From: Streptomyces sp. SW4
Lineage (GTDB): Bacteria > Actinomycetota > Actinomycetes > Streptomycetales > Streptomycetaceae
Direction: 5' to 3'
NCBI GenBank assembly: GCA_003248315.1
Contig: QKWM01000004.1
Location: 1,054,001 to 1,118,000 of the forward strand
DNA: 64,000 bases
Below the pieces are notes generated by a model. The model made no database searches. It saw nothing but the letters and a program-made list of their open reading frames with translations, and was not told the origin of the DNA. The translations under genes and the position numbers were made by a program. Each line of letters begins with the position of its first letter. Position 1 is the stretch's first letter. This document shows, in pieces, positions 18,454 through 27,790 of the stretch.

Positions 18454-21205
18454 ATGAAGCAGCAGGGTGCGCAGCCCGGGGGGCCGGGGATCCGCAGGGC
18501 ACCACCGACGCTTCGTCGCGCCCGGGCGGCACCGCAGACCCCGGCACGTCCGGCCCTTCGGACAATCCGGGCGGCGGCGGCGCGTCCGGTGACGGTCCCG
18601 CCGACACCGCGCACATCGACGAGGTGGAGGGCGACGAGCCGCTCCTCCCGCGCGCGTGCACCGCCCGTCCGACCTGATGCGGCTGCTGGTGGGGCTGCTC
18701 GGGGTGGCGCTCCTGCTGGCGATCGCCGCGTTCGCCCACGGCACCACCTCGGGCCTCGAGCAGGACATCAACAAGGGCACGGGACAGGCACCCGACCTGT
18801 TCATCAAGATCGCCGGACTGGCGTCCAGCATCGCGATCCTCCTGGTGCCCGTCGCCTTCGCGATCGAGCGCCTGATCAAACGGGACGGGCTGCGGATCGC
18901 CGACGGCGTGCTCGCCGCGGTCCTCGCCCACGGAGTGACGCTCGCCACCGACCTGTGGGTCGCCGAGGCGGCGCCCGGTTCCATCCAGGAAGCGCTCACC
19001 CAGCCCTCCCCGGCGACGTCAACGCCCTCACCGACCCGGTGCACGGCTACCTCGCCCCGGTCATCGCGTACATGACCGCGGTCGGCATGTCGCGCAGACC
19101 CCGGTGGCGCGCGGTGCTGTGGATCGTGCTGCTGCTCGACGCCTTCTCGATGCTCGTCACGGGCTACACGACACCGTTCTCGATCATCCTGACGGTGCTG
19201 ATCGGCTGGACCGTGGCCTACGGGACGCTCTACGCGGTCGGCTCGCCCAATGTGCGGCCGACGGGGCGGACCCTCATGGCGGGCCTGCGGACGGTCGGAT
19301 TCCGCCCAGTGACGGCGTCGCGCGAGGAGGCCCCGTCCGACACGGCGGAGACCGGCGACCGCGGCCGGCGCTACTTCGTCACGCTCGAGGACGGACCGCC
19401 GCTGGACGTGACGGTGGTCGACCGGGAGCAGCAGGCCCAGGGCTTCTTCTACCGCGCGTGGCGCAACCTCACCCTGCGCGGCTTCGCGACCCGCAGCAGC
19501 ATCCAGTCCCTGCGCCAGGCGCTGGAGCAGGAGGCGCTGCTCGCCTACGCCGCGATCGCGGCCGGCGCCAACGCCCCAAGCTGATCGCGACCTCGGAACT
19601 GGGACCGGACGCGGTGATGCTCGTCTACGAGCACACCGGCGGGCGCAGCCTCGACTCGCTGTCCGACGAGGAGATCACCGACGACCTGCTGCGCGACACC
19701 TGGAAGCAGGTGCGGGCGCTGCAGTCGCGGCGCATCGCCCACCGCAGGCTGGTCGGTGACGCCGTTCTGGTGGATCGTTCCGGCACGGTGAGCATCACCG
19801 ACCTGCGCACCGGCGAGATCGCCGCCGGGGATCTGCTGCTGCGCATGGACATCTCCCAGCTCCTGGTCACGCTCGGCCTGCGGGTGGGGCCGAGCGGGCG
19901 GTGGCCTCGGCGGTGAGCGTGCTCGGCCCCGACGCGGTGGCGGACTGCCTGCCGATGCTCCAGCCGATCGCCCTGAGCCGCTCCACGCGCGCGACGCTGC
20001 GCCGGCTGGCCCGGGAGCGTGCCCAGCGGGAGCGCGAGGCGGTCCTGGAGGCCTCCCGGCAGGCCAAGCAGGCCAGGCTGGAGGCCGCCGGCGAGGGCTC
20101 CGGACCGGCCGCCGAGAAGCCCGACAAGAAGGCCGTACGGGCGGAGGCCCGGGCCGAGAAGCGCGCCATCGACGAAGCCCTGGACGAGGCACGGGAAGAG
20201 GACCTGCTCACCCAGATCCGGCATCAGGTGTTGCGGATCAGGCCCCAGGCGCTCGTGGAACCGGCCCGCCTGGAGCGGATCCGCCCGCGCACCCTGATCA
20301 GCTTCATCGCCGGTGCGATCGGCGCCTACTTCCTGCTGACGCAGCTCACCCACATCGAGTTCGGGCCGCTGGTCGCGAACGCCGAGTGGGGCTGGGTGGC
20401 CGCGGCGGCGCTGTTCTCGGCGGCGAGCTACTTCGCCGCGGCCATGGCACTGCTGGGGTTCGTCCCGGAGCGGGTGCCGTTCCTGCGGACCGTGGCGGCC
20501 CAGGTCGCCGGTTCGTTCGTGAAGATCGTCGCCCCGGCCGCGGTCGGCGGTGTCGCCCTGAACACGCGCTTCCTCCAGCGCGCGGGGGTACGGCCGGGCC
20601 TGGCGGTGGCGAGCGTCGGCGCGTCGCAGCTGTTCGGGCTCGGGGCCCACATCCTGATGCTGCTGGCCTTCGGCTATCTGACCGGCATCGAGAAGACCCC
20701 CTCGCTGTCCCCGTCCCGGACGGTCATCGCGGGCCTGCTGACGGTGGCCGTGCTGGTGCTGGTCGTGACCTCGGTGCCGTTCCTGCGGAAATTCGTCGTC
20801 ACGCGCGTGCGGTCGCTCTTCGCGGGCGTCGTGCCGCGCATGCTCGACGTGCTGCAGCGCCCGCAGAAGCTGATCACCGGCATCGGCGGCATGCTGCTGC
20901 TGACCGCCTGCTTCGTGATGTGCCTGGACGCCTCGGTCCGCGCCTTCGGCGACGAGACCACCTCGATCAGCATCGCCAGCGTCGCCGTCGTCTTCCTGGC
21001 CGGCAACGCGCTGGGATCGGCGGCGCCGACGCCGGGCGGTGTCGGCGCCGTGGAGGCGACCCTGACGGTCGGCCTGATCGCCGTCGGCCTTCCCAGCGAG
21101 GTCGCCGCACCGGCCGTACTGCTGTACCGGCTGCTGACGCTGTGGCTGCCGGTGCTGCCGGGGTGGCTGGCGTTCAACCACCTCACCCGCAAGGAAGCCC
21201 TGTGA
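18454..21205 (+). CDS. LPG-synthase transmembrane-domain protein with pseudokinase-like segment, five frameshifts
   Basis: The repaired product is about 918 residues. After a Gly/Asp-rich cytoplasmic head come an N-terminal membrane block (RLLVGLLGVALLLAIAAFA onward), a soluble kinase-like stretch and a long charged Ala/Arg/Glu helix. A C-terminal block of about eight membrane segments follows, typical of the lysylphosphatidylglycerol synthase transmembrane (UPF0104) family. The soluble part has MLVYEHTGGRSL, RIAHRRLVGDAVLVD and ITDLRTG, which recall the catalytic and DFG loops of small-molecule kinases, but the catalytic Asp is missing. Breaks lie near 18491, 18654, 19013, 19577 and 19900. 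ATG 18454 was chosen; GTG 18430 is in frame. A role in lipid flipping or envelope modification is inference from family. Confidence 0.82.
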
Positions 21206-21276
21206 GCGCGGGGCCCGGGTAGCTCGTACGGCCCGTGCCCCGAGCGCCCGGCGCCGCGCCGCCGCACGATGGACGT

Positions 21277-22817
21277 ATGCCGAACCGCCCCGGCTGCGCG
21301 CCGCCGCCCTCACCGCCACCGCCGTACTGGCCTCCGCCCTGCTGGCGGGATGCAGCGACGACTCCGGTGACGAGGAGGACCTGACGAAGCAGCGGCTCAG
21401 CTGGAAGGACTGCCCGGCACCGTCCGAGGCCCAGGGCGGCGGCCCGGCGCCCTCTCCCCGCCGGGCGGCGGTGAGTGGCAGTGCGCCACCATGAAGGCCC
21501 CCCTGGACTGGGACGACCCCCAGGGCGACACGATCGGCATCGAGCTGATCCGCGCGCAGTCCAGCGGCGACAAGAACCGCCGGATCGGCTCGCTGATCTT
21601 CAACTTCGGCGGCCCCGGCGGCTCGGGCGTCACCACGCTGCCCGCCTTCGGCCAGGACTACGCCGAACTGCGCACCCGATACGACCTCGTCAGCTTCGAC
21701 CCGCGCGGCGTCGGCCGCAGCGAGCCGGTGCGCTGTCTGGACGACAAGCAGCTGGACGCCTACTTCCAGCAGGACGCCACGCCGGACGACGCCGCGGAGC
21801 GCACCGGACTGGTGGACGGCACCGAGGAGTTCAACGCGGCCTGCGACAGGAACTCGGGTCGCATCCTGCCGCACGTGCGCACCACCGACGCGGCCCGCGA
21901 CATGGACCTGATGCGCCAGGTCCTCGGCGACGACAAGCTGCACTACTTCGGCATCTCCTACGGCACCGAGCTCGGCGGCGTCTACGCCCACCTGTTCCCG
22001 AAGAACGTGGGCCGCGCCGTCTTCGACGCCGTGGTGGACCCGACGCAGACCCCGGAGGAGGGCTCGCTCGGCCAGGCCCGGGGCTTCCAGCGGGCGCTCG
22101 ACAACTACGCCGAGCACTGCGCCTCGCAGGCCGAGGACTGCCCGGTCGGCGACAGCGCCGAGGACGTCAAGAACCGCATCGCCCGGCTGCTGAGCGACCT
22201 GGAACGCCGGCCGATCCCCGGCATCTTCCCCGCGAGCTCACCCAGACCGCCGCGACCAGCGGCATCGCGCAGGCGCTGTACTCGCAGGACTTCTGGGAGT
22301 ACCTCACCGACGGCCTGGAGCAGGCGTACGGCGGTGACGGACGGATCCTCATGGCCCTGTCGGACGCGCTGAACGGGCGGAACGAGAACGGCGAGTACAG
22401 CAACATCACCGCCGCGAACGTGGCCATCAACTGCGCGGACGACAAGCCGCGGTACGACCCGGCGTACGTGCAGCGGAAGCTGCCCGAGTTCCGCGAGGCC
22501 TCCCCGTGTTCGGCGACTACCTCGCCTGGTCCATGCTGAGCTGCACCGACTGGCCCGTGGCCGGGCGGCGGACCATCCCGACGTCAGCGCGCCCGGGCGG
22601 CGCCGATCCTGGTCATCGGCAACACCGGCGACCCCGCCACGCCCTACGAGGGCGCGCGGCGGATGGTGCGGGCCCTGGGCGAGGGGGTCGGCGTCGAGCT
22701 GACGTACCGGGGCCAGGGCCACGGCGCCTACGACAGCAAGAACCGCTGTGTGCGGGACGCGGTGAACGGCTATCTGCTGGACGGGAAGGTGCCGCCAGCG
22801 GGAAGGTCTGCTCCTGA
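21277..22817 (+). CDS. Lipoprotein alpha/beta hydrolase (tripeptidyl aminopeptidase-like), seven breaks
   Basis: This secreted peptidase-like lipoprotein of the Streptomyces SlpD/SlpE (tripeptidyl aminopeptidase) type has about 515 residues. A lipoprotein signal ends in ALLAGC. The catalytic serine lies in GISYGTELGG and the histidine in GQGHGAY, close to the C-terminus; the oxyanion region is FGGPGGSG. The ATG at 21277 begins MPNRP. Single-base breaks lie near 21298, 21455, 22233, 22503, two near 22575-22600, and one near 22790. All need one added base. It is followed 152 bases later by a close paralogue, so the pair is a tandem duplication. Confidence 0.85.
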
Positions 22818-22873
22818 CCGGGCGGCCGGTCCGCCCCTCACCGCACGCATGAGCAAAACGGCAGGTCAGACGG

Positions 22874-22882
22874 TTATCCACA
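22874..22882 (+). other. DnaA-box-like nonamer
   Basis: TTATCCACA equals the Escherichia coli DnaA-box consensus and lies 88 bases before the second hydrolase start. It is isolated, and significance is doubtful. Confidence 0.3.
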
Positions 22883-22969
22883 GGCTGCTTCGGCCGCTCC
22901 CCGGTCCGCCTACCATGGCATGACCGCCATCCGCCGCACGGTGCGGACGGCCTGCGAGGGGGAGTTGAC

Positions 22970-24509
22970 ATGGCGCGTCTCGTACGGTGGACGGCTCTGA
23001 CGGCCGCTGCCGCACTGCTGACGGCAGGATGCAGCGGGGGTTCAGCGGGTGACGACGGGGACACCGGCGGCTCCGGTGACGGGCGGCCGTCGGCCGCGGC
23101 TCCCCGGGGCTTCCGGCCTCGCTGACCGGACAGAAGCTCGACTGGGGCGACTGCAAGGGCACCGAGAGCTCCCCGGCCCCGGCGGCGACTGGCAGTGCGC
23201 CACGCTCAAGGTGCCGCTGGACTGGGCCGAGCCGCAGGGCGAGACGATCGGGCTGGCGCTGATCAGGTCGAAGGCCCGCGGCGACCAGCGGATCGGTTCC
23301 CTGCTGTTCAACTTCGGCGGTCCCGGCGGCTCGGGCGTGTCCATGATGCCGTCGTACGGCGACGTCGTCTCCTCGCTGCACGAGCGGTACGACCTGGTGA
23401 GCTGGGACCCGCGCGGAGTGGCCGCCAGCGAGGGCGTCCGCTGCCGCGACGACAAGGAGATCCAGGCCGCCGAGTCGGTGGACGCCACCCCGGACACGGC
23501 GGCCGAGGAGCGGGCCTTCCTGGCGGACGCCGCCGACTTCGGCAAGGGCTGCCAGGAGTCGGCCGGCAAGCTGATGGCGCACGTGTCGACCACGGACACC
23601 GCCCGCGACATGGACCTGATGCGCCATGTCCTGGGCGACGGCTCGATGCACTATTTCGGGATCTCCTACGGCACCGAACTGGGCGGCGTCTACGCCCACC
23701 TGTTCCCGAAGAACGTCGGCCGGATGGTCCTGGACGCGGTCGTCGACCCGACCGCCGACACCTTCGGTCACGCCGAGAACCAGGCCCGGGGCTTCCAGCG
23801 GGCGCTCGACGAGTACCTGAAGTCGACCGGGCAGGACCCCGCGGAGGGCTCCCGGAAGATCGCCGACCTGCTCGGGCGGATCGACGCCGAGCCGCTGCCG
23901 ACGTCCTCGGAAGGCCGGAAGCTGACGCAGACCCTGGCGCTCACGGGCATCGTGCTGCCGCTGTACAGCGAGAGCAGCTGGCCCACGCTGACCAGCGCCC
24001 TCGAAGCGGCCGAACAGGGCGACGGCACGGAGCTGCTGGCACTCGCCGACGGCTACAACGAGCGGGACCCGTCGGGGCGCTACGGCACGACGACGCACTC
24101 CCAGCGGGTCATATCGTGCCTGGACGACAAGCAGCGGCCGACGCTGGAGGAGACGAAGCAGGCGCTGCCGCGGTTCGAGAAGGTCTCCCCCGTCTTCGGT
24201 GCCTTCCTGGGCTGGGACACGGCCGGCTGGTGCCACGACTGGCCGGTGCCCGGTCAGCACGAGACGCCGGAGGTGAGCGCGCCCGGCGCGGACCCGGTGC
24301 TGGTGGTCGGCAACACCGGCGACCCGGCGACCCCCTACGAGGGCGCGCGCAAGATGGCGGACGAGCTGGGCGAGGGCACCGGGGTGATGCTGACCTGGAA
24401 GGGCCAGGGCCACGGTGCGTACGGCAGCGGGAGCGACTGTGTGGACTCGGCGGTCGACGCCTACCTGCTGAAGGGCACGGTGCCCGAGGACGGCAAGGTC
24501 TGCTCGTAG
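22970..24509 (+). CDS. Lipoprotein alpha/beta hydrolase, paralogue of the preceding gene, two frameshifts
   Basis: The product has about 513 residues and the same plan as its neighbour: signal LLTAGC, DWQCATLKVPLDW, FGGPGGSG, catalytic GISYGTELGG and the late GQGHGAY. Several stretches are identical to the first copy (YFGISYGTELGGVYAHLFPK). The ATG at 22970 has a GGGGGAG ribosome site. Two breaks lie near the N-terminus, near 23095 and 23180; the rest is open. A role in peptide scavenging at the membrane is inferred from the family. A strong terminator follows. Confidence 0.88.
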
Positions 24510-24545
24510 CGTCACCGCCCCGGCCGGCGGCGGCCGTCAGCACGA

Positions 24546-24588
24546 CGGCGGGGGTTCCGGACACCCCAGGTGCCCGGAACCCCCGCCG
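24546..24588. terminator. Terminator between hydrolase and moeZ
   Basis: Fifteen-base perfect arms CGGCGGGGGTTCCGG and CCGGAACCCCCGCCG enclose 13 bases. The hairpin lies 36 bases after the hydrolase stop and just before the moeZ stop on the other strand, so it can serve both. Confidence 0.88.
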
Positions 24589-24601
24589 GCCGGAGCATGG
24601 C

Positions 24602-25778
24602 TCAGTACACGGGCTTCTCGGGCTCGATCTGGTTGACCCAGCCGATGACGCCGCCGCCCACGTGGACGGCGTCCGCGAAGCCGGCGGACTTCAGGACCGC
24701 CAGGACTTCCGCACTGCGGACACCCGTCTTGCAGTGCAAGACGATCTTCTTGTCCTGCGGCAGGTTCTCCAGGGCGTTGCCCATGAGGAACTCGTTCTTC
24801 GGGATCAGCCGGGCGCCCGGGATGGAGACGATCTCGTACTCGTTCTGCTCGCGGACGTCGATGATCTCGATGTTCTCGCCGTCGTCGATCCACTCCTTGA
24901 GCTGCTTGGGAGTGATCGTGGAGTCGGCGGCCGCCGCCTGGGCCTCCTCGGACACGACGCCGCAGAAGGCCTCGTAGTCGATGAGCTCGGTGACGGTGGG
25001 GTTCTCGCCGCAGACCGCGCAGTCGGGGTCCTTGCGGACCTTGACCTGGCGGTACTGCATCTCCAGGGCGTCGTAGATCATCAGGCGGCCGACCAGCGGC
25101 TCGCCGATGCCGGCGAGGAGCTTGATGGCCTCGTTGACCTGGATGGAGCCGATCGACGCGCACAGCACGCCGAGGACGCCGCCCTCGGCGCAGGAGGGAA
25201 CCATGCCGGGCGGCGGGGGCTCCGGGTAGAGGCAGCGGTAGCAGGGACCGTGCTCGGACCAGAAGACGGAGGCCTGGCCGTCGAAGCGGTAGATCGAGCC
25301 CCACACGTACGGCTTGTTCAGCAGCACGCAGGCGTCGTTGACCAGGTAGCGGGTCGCGAAGTTGTCCGTGCCGTCGACGATCAGGTCGTACTGGCTGAAG
25401 ATGTCCATCACGTTGTCGGCCTCGAGCCGCTCCTCGTGAAGGATCACGTTCGTGTACGGGTTGATGCCCTTGACGGTGTCGCGGGCGGACTCGGCCTTGG
25501 AGCGGCCGATGTCGGACTGGCTGTGGATGATCTGGCGCTGCAGGTTCGACTCGTCGACCTCGTCGAACTCCACGATGCCGAGGGTGCCGACGCCCGCGGC
25601 GGCGAGGTACATCAGCGCCGGCGAGCCCAGGCCGCCGGCGCCCACACAGAGCACCTTGGCGTTCTTCAGCCGCTTCTGCCCGTCCATCCCACGTCGGGGA
25701 TGATCAGGTGGCGGGAGTACCTGCGGACCTCGTCTACGGTGAGCTCGGGGCCGGCTCGACCAGGGGTGGCAGCGACAC
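24602..25778 (-). CDS. moeZ: Adenylyltransferase/sulfurtransferase MoeZ, two frameshifts
   Basis: MoeZ activates sulfur-carrier proteins by adenylation and then supplies sulfur from its rhodanese domain. About 392 residues are encoded. The E1-like domain has VGAGGLGSP, DNFATRYLVN and the CYRCLYPEPPPPG zinc segment, with CAVCG as the second pair. The C-terminal rhodanese domain ends in the catalytic loop HCKTGVRS. The GTG start at 25778 has GGAG upstream. The first 30 codons are broken twice, near 25755 and 25689, each missing one base. In Streptomyces such enzymes can serve molybdopterin, thiocarboxylate and thioviridamide-type sulfur routes. Confidence 0.92.
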
Positions 25779-25807
25779 GGGGACTCCGTTGGTCGGTTCA
25801 TCAATGG

Positions 25808-25843
25808 GGTTCCCCCGCTCGAGCGACGTCGAGAGTGGGGAAG
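25808..25843. repeat. Genus-typical inverted repeat upstream of moeZ
   Basis: The element TTCCCCCGCTCGA...TCGAGAGTGGGGAA is an imperfect hairpin. On the minus strand it reads CCCCACTCTCGACGTCGCTC, a form I recognise as widespread in Streptomyces intergenic DNA. It lies in the 98-base gap between the spherulin-4 gene and moeZ, and may attenuate read-through from the glycan cassette. Confidence 0.6.
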
Positions 25844-25876
25844 TTTGTTCTCCCCGTAACACTGCCATGTGCTTTT

Positions 25877-26626
25877 TCATTCCGAGACACCTGTTCCGAT
25901 ACGCGAGACGATCTCGTCCCAGTAGCCGGGCATGGTCTCCCAGGGGTCTACGCGGCCGCCGCGGTCCGTGCGGTCGGTGAAGTAGATCGTGCCGGCCCCC
26001 TGCCAGCGGGCGATCCGCAGCGCCTCCTCCAGGTGCGGGCCGGGCACGCCGTGCACGAAGTGGCAGAAGCGCTCGGGCGGATACTCCGCGGTCCACTCGG
26101 CTACCTGGGACCAGCGGTAGTCGCTCCAGGGACCGGAGAAGGTGACCAGCTGGTCGGCGGTCTCCAGGTAGCCGGGGTACGGGTGGGTGCCGTGGCCGAG
26201 GACGATGTGGGCGCCGTCACGGATGCCGCGCAGGGTGGTGACCGTGCGGCGGATCTCCGGGAGCGACGCCCGGTCCGCCGGGCACCGGTCCAGCAGGAAG
26301 CCGTCGGTGCGGTACCAGTCGAGGTACCGGTGGGCGTCGGAGACCAGGTCGCCGAAGGTGCGGGCACCGTAGGCGGCGTCGAGGCGCCCGAGGACGCGGA
26401 TGCCCGCGTTGCGCAGGCGGCCGGCCGCCTCCAGGCAGTGCGGGTCGGGCTGGGCGCCGGGGCCGTCGGCGACGTCCAGGACGACCCAGTGCAGGGGGGT
26501 GCCGGGCCGGGTGAGTTCGGCCCATTCGGCCGGGGCCAGCAGCGGGTGGGCCAGGCCGGGGATGCCGAAGCCGGTGCGGACGCCGGTGCTCGCGGTTCCT
26601 GCTGCGGTGCTGGTCAGATACGGCAT
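25877..26626 (-). CDS. Spherulin-4 (spherulation-specific family 4) protein
   Basis: The 249-residue protein fits the spherulin-4 family, a TIM-barrel group related to polygalactosaminidase-type glycosidases. Barrel strands are visible as HWVVLDVADG, IRVLGRLDAAYG, DGFLLDRCP (acidic residue at the strand end), GAHIVLGHG and FCHFVHGVPG. There is no signal peptide, so it should be cytoplasmic. That is unusual for a glycan hydrolase and may mean it acts on lipid-linked or nucleotide sugars. It overlaps the epimerase gene by 13 bases and is the last gene of the cassette. Enzymatic activity is inference. Confidence 0.8.
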   Translation of the reverse strand: MPYLTSTAAGTASTGVRTGFGIPGLAHPLLAPAEWAELTRPGTPLHWVVLDVADGPGAQPDPHCLEAAGRLRNAGIRVLGRLDAAYGARTFGDLVSDAHRYLDWYRTDGFLLDRCPADRASLPEIRRTVTTLRGIRDGAHIVLGHGTHPYPGYLETADQLVTFSGPWSDYRWSQVAEWTAEYPPERFCHFVHGVPGPHLEEALRIARWQGAGTIYFTDRTDRGGRVDPWETMPGYWDEIVSRIGTGVSE

Positions 26627-27651
26627 GCCGCCTCCATCCAGATGTCGGCGAGGGACTCTTCGAGGTTGATCCGCGGCCGCCAGCCGAGCCGGTCGCGCGC
26701 GGTGCGCACGTCGGCCTGCTGCCAGCTGCCGCAGCCGTCGGGGTACGGGAACGCGACCGGGGGCACGTGGTCGCCGTCCGGGCGCGCGTGGCCGTCGGTG
26801 CGGACGTGTCCGTCGGAGCGCAGGTGGCTCTCGGTCCGCAGCCCGAGGGATTCGGTGCGGGGGTGCCCGATGGGTGCGCGCAGGGGGCTGCCGTGCGGGC
26901 CGTCGAGTTCGTGCAGGGCGCCGCCGTAGCCGGCCACGCGGGCCAGGGTGGCGGCGGCGTCGCGCAGGCGGACGGCGCGGCCGGAGCCGATGTTGATGAC
27001 GCCCTGGGCGGCGGAGAGGGAGGCGGCGTGCACGGCGCGGGCGACGTCGCGGACGTCGACGAAGTCCCGCTGGGCGCCGAGGCCGCCGAGCCGGAGTTCG
27101 CCGTCGCCGGACTGCATCGCCCGGCGCATGGCCTCGGCGAGCCGGCCCAGCGGGGAGCCGGCCGGGGTGCCGGGACCGGCGGGCGAGAAGACGCGCAGGA
27201 CGACGGCGTCCAGGCCGGACCCGAGGACGAGTTCCGTGGCGGCGAGCTTGCTGACTCCGTAGGGGCCGCCGGGGCGGGGCACGGCGTCCTCCGCGGTGGA
27301 GGAGCCGGGCTGGCTGGGGCCGTACTCCGAGCCGCAGCCGATCTGCACCAGACGCGCTCCGCAGCCGCTGCGCCGCAGGGCCTCGCAGATGGTGGCGACG
27401 GCGACGGTGTTGTGCCGGGTCAGTTCGCGGGCGCCGCCGCGGGTGGTGCCGGCGCAGTTGATGACGACCCCGGGGTGGACGGCGTCGAGGAAGCGGGTGA
27501 GGGCGCCGGGGCTGCCGGTGGCGAGGTCGAAGCGGACGTCGGCGTCGTCGCCCCGGCCGAGGGCGGTGAGCTGGACGGCCGGGTCGGCGAGCAGGCGGTC
27601 GGCGACGAAGCGGCCGATGTAGCCGTTGGCTCCGATCAGCAGGACTCTCAT
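26614..27651 (-). CDS. NAD-dependent epimerase/dehydratase
   Basis: This 345-residue extended short-chain dehydrogenase has the N-terminal nucleotide motif GANGYIG and the catalytic YGVSK (residues about 136-140). RDFVDVRDVA and a C-terminal substrate domain follow. The family interconverts or reduces nucleotide sugars such as UDP-glucose/galactose or dTDP-hexoses; the substrate is not readable. A polar, repetitive stretch near residue 270 (LRTESHLRSDGHVRTDGHAR) is probably a disordered insert. Start ATG 27651. It sits downstream of the membrane protein and glycosyltransferase and overlaps the spherulin-4 gene, so it is part of one operon. Confidence 0.88.
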   Translation of the reverse strand: MRVLLIGANGYIGRFVADRLLADPAVQLTALGRGDDADVRFDLATGSPGALTRFLDAVHPGVVINCAGTTRGGARELTRHNTVAVATICEALRRSGCGARLVQIGCGSEYGPSQPGSSTAEDAVPRPGGPYGVSKLAATELVLGSGLDAVVLRVFSPAGPGTPAGSPLGRLAEAMRRAMQSGDGELRLGGLGAQRDFVDVRDVARAVHAASLSAAQGVINIGSGRAVRLRDAAATLARVAGYGGALHELDGPHGSPLRAPIGHPRTESLGLRTESHLRSDGHVRTDGHARPDGDHVPPVAFPYPDGCGSWQQADVRTARDRLGWRPRINLEESLADIWMEAACRI

Positions 27652-27790
27652 CGGGCGGCTCCCGGGGCCGAGGCGTCGGGTCGGGAGGTGCTCATGTGGG
27701 GTTCTCCTTCAGGGGGTGGAACGGGCGCGCCTGCGGCGGCCTGTGCGGGTGGCGAGGCGGCCGGTGCCCGGCGTGGTCCGCGGCGCGCGG

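Noticed and set aside
22874..22882. DnaA-box match as part of a replication origin
   Set aside because: Only one box, no cluster of boxes, and no dnaA, dnaN or parAB genes nearby.
25877..26626. Spherulin-4 protein as a secreted glycosidase
   Set aside because: No signal peptide or membrane segment is present at its N-terminus, and the upstream overlap with the epimerase gene leaves no room for an extended start.
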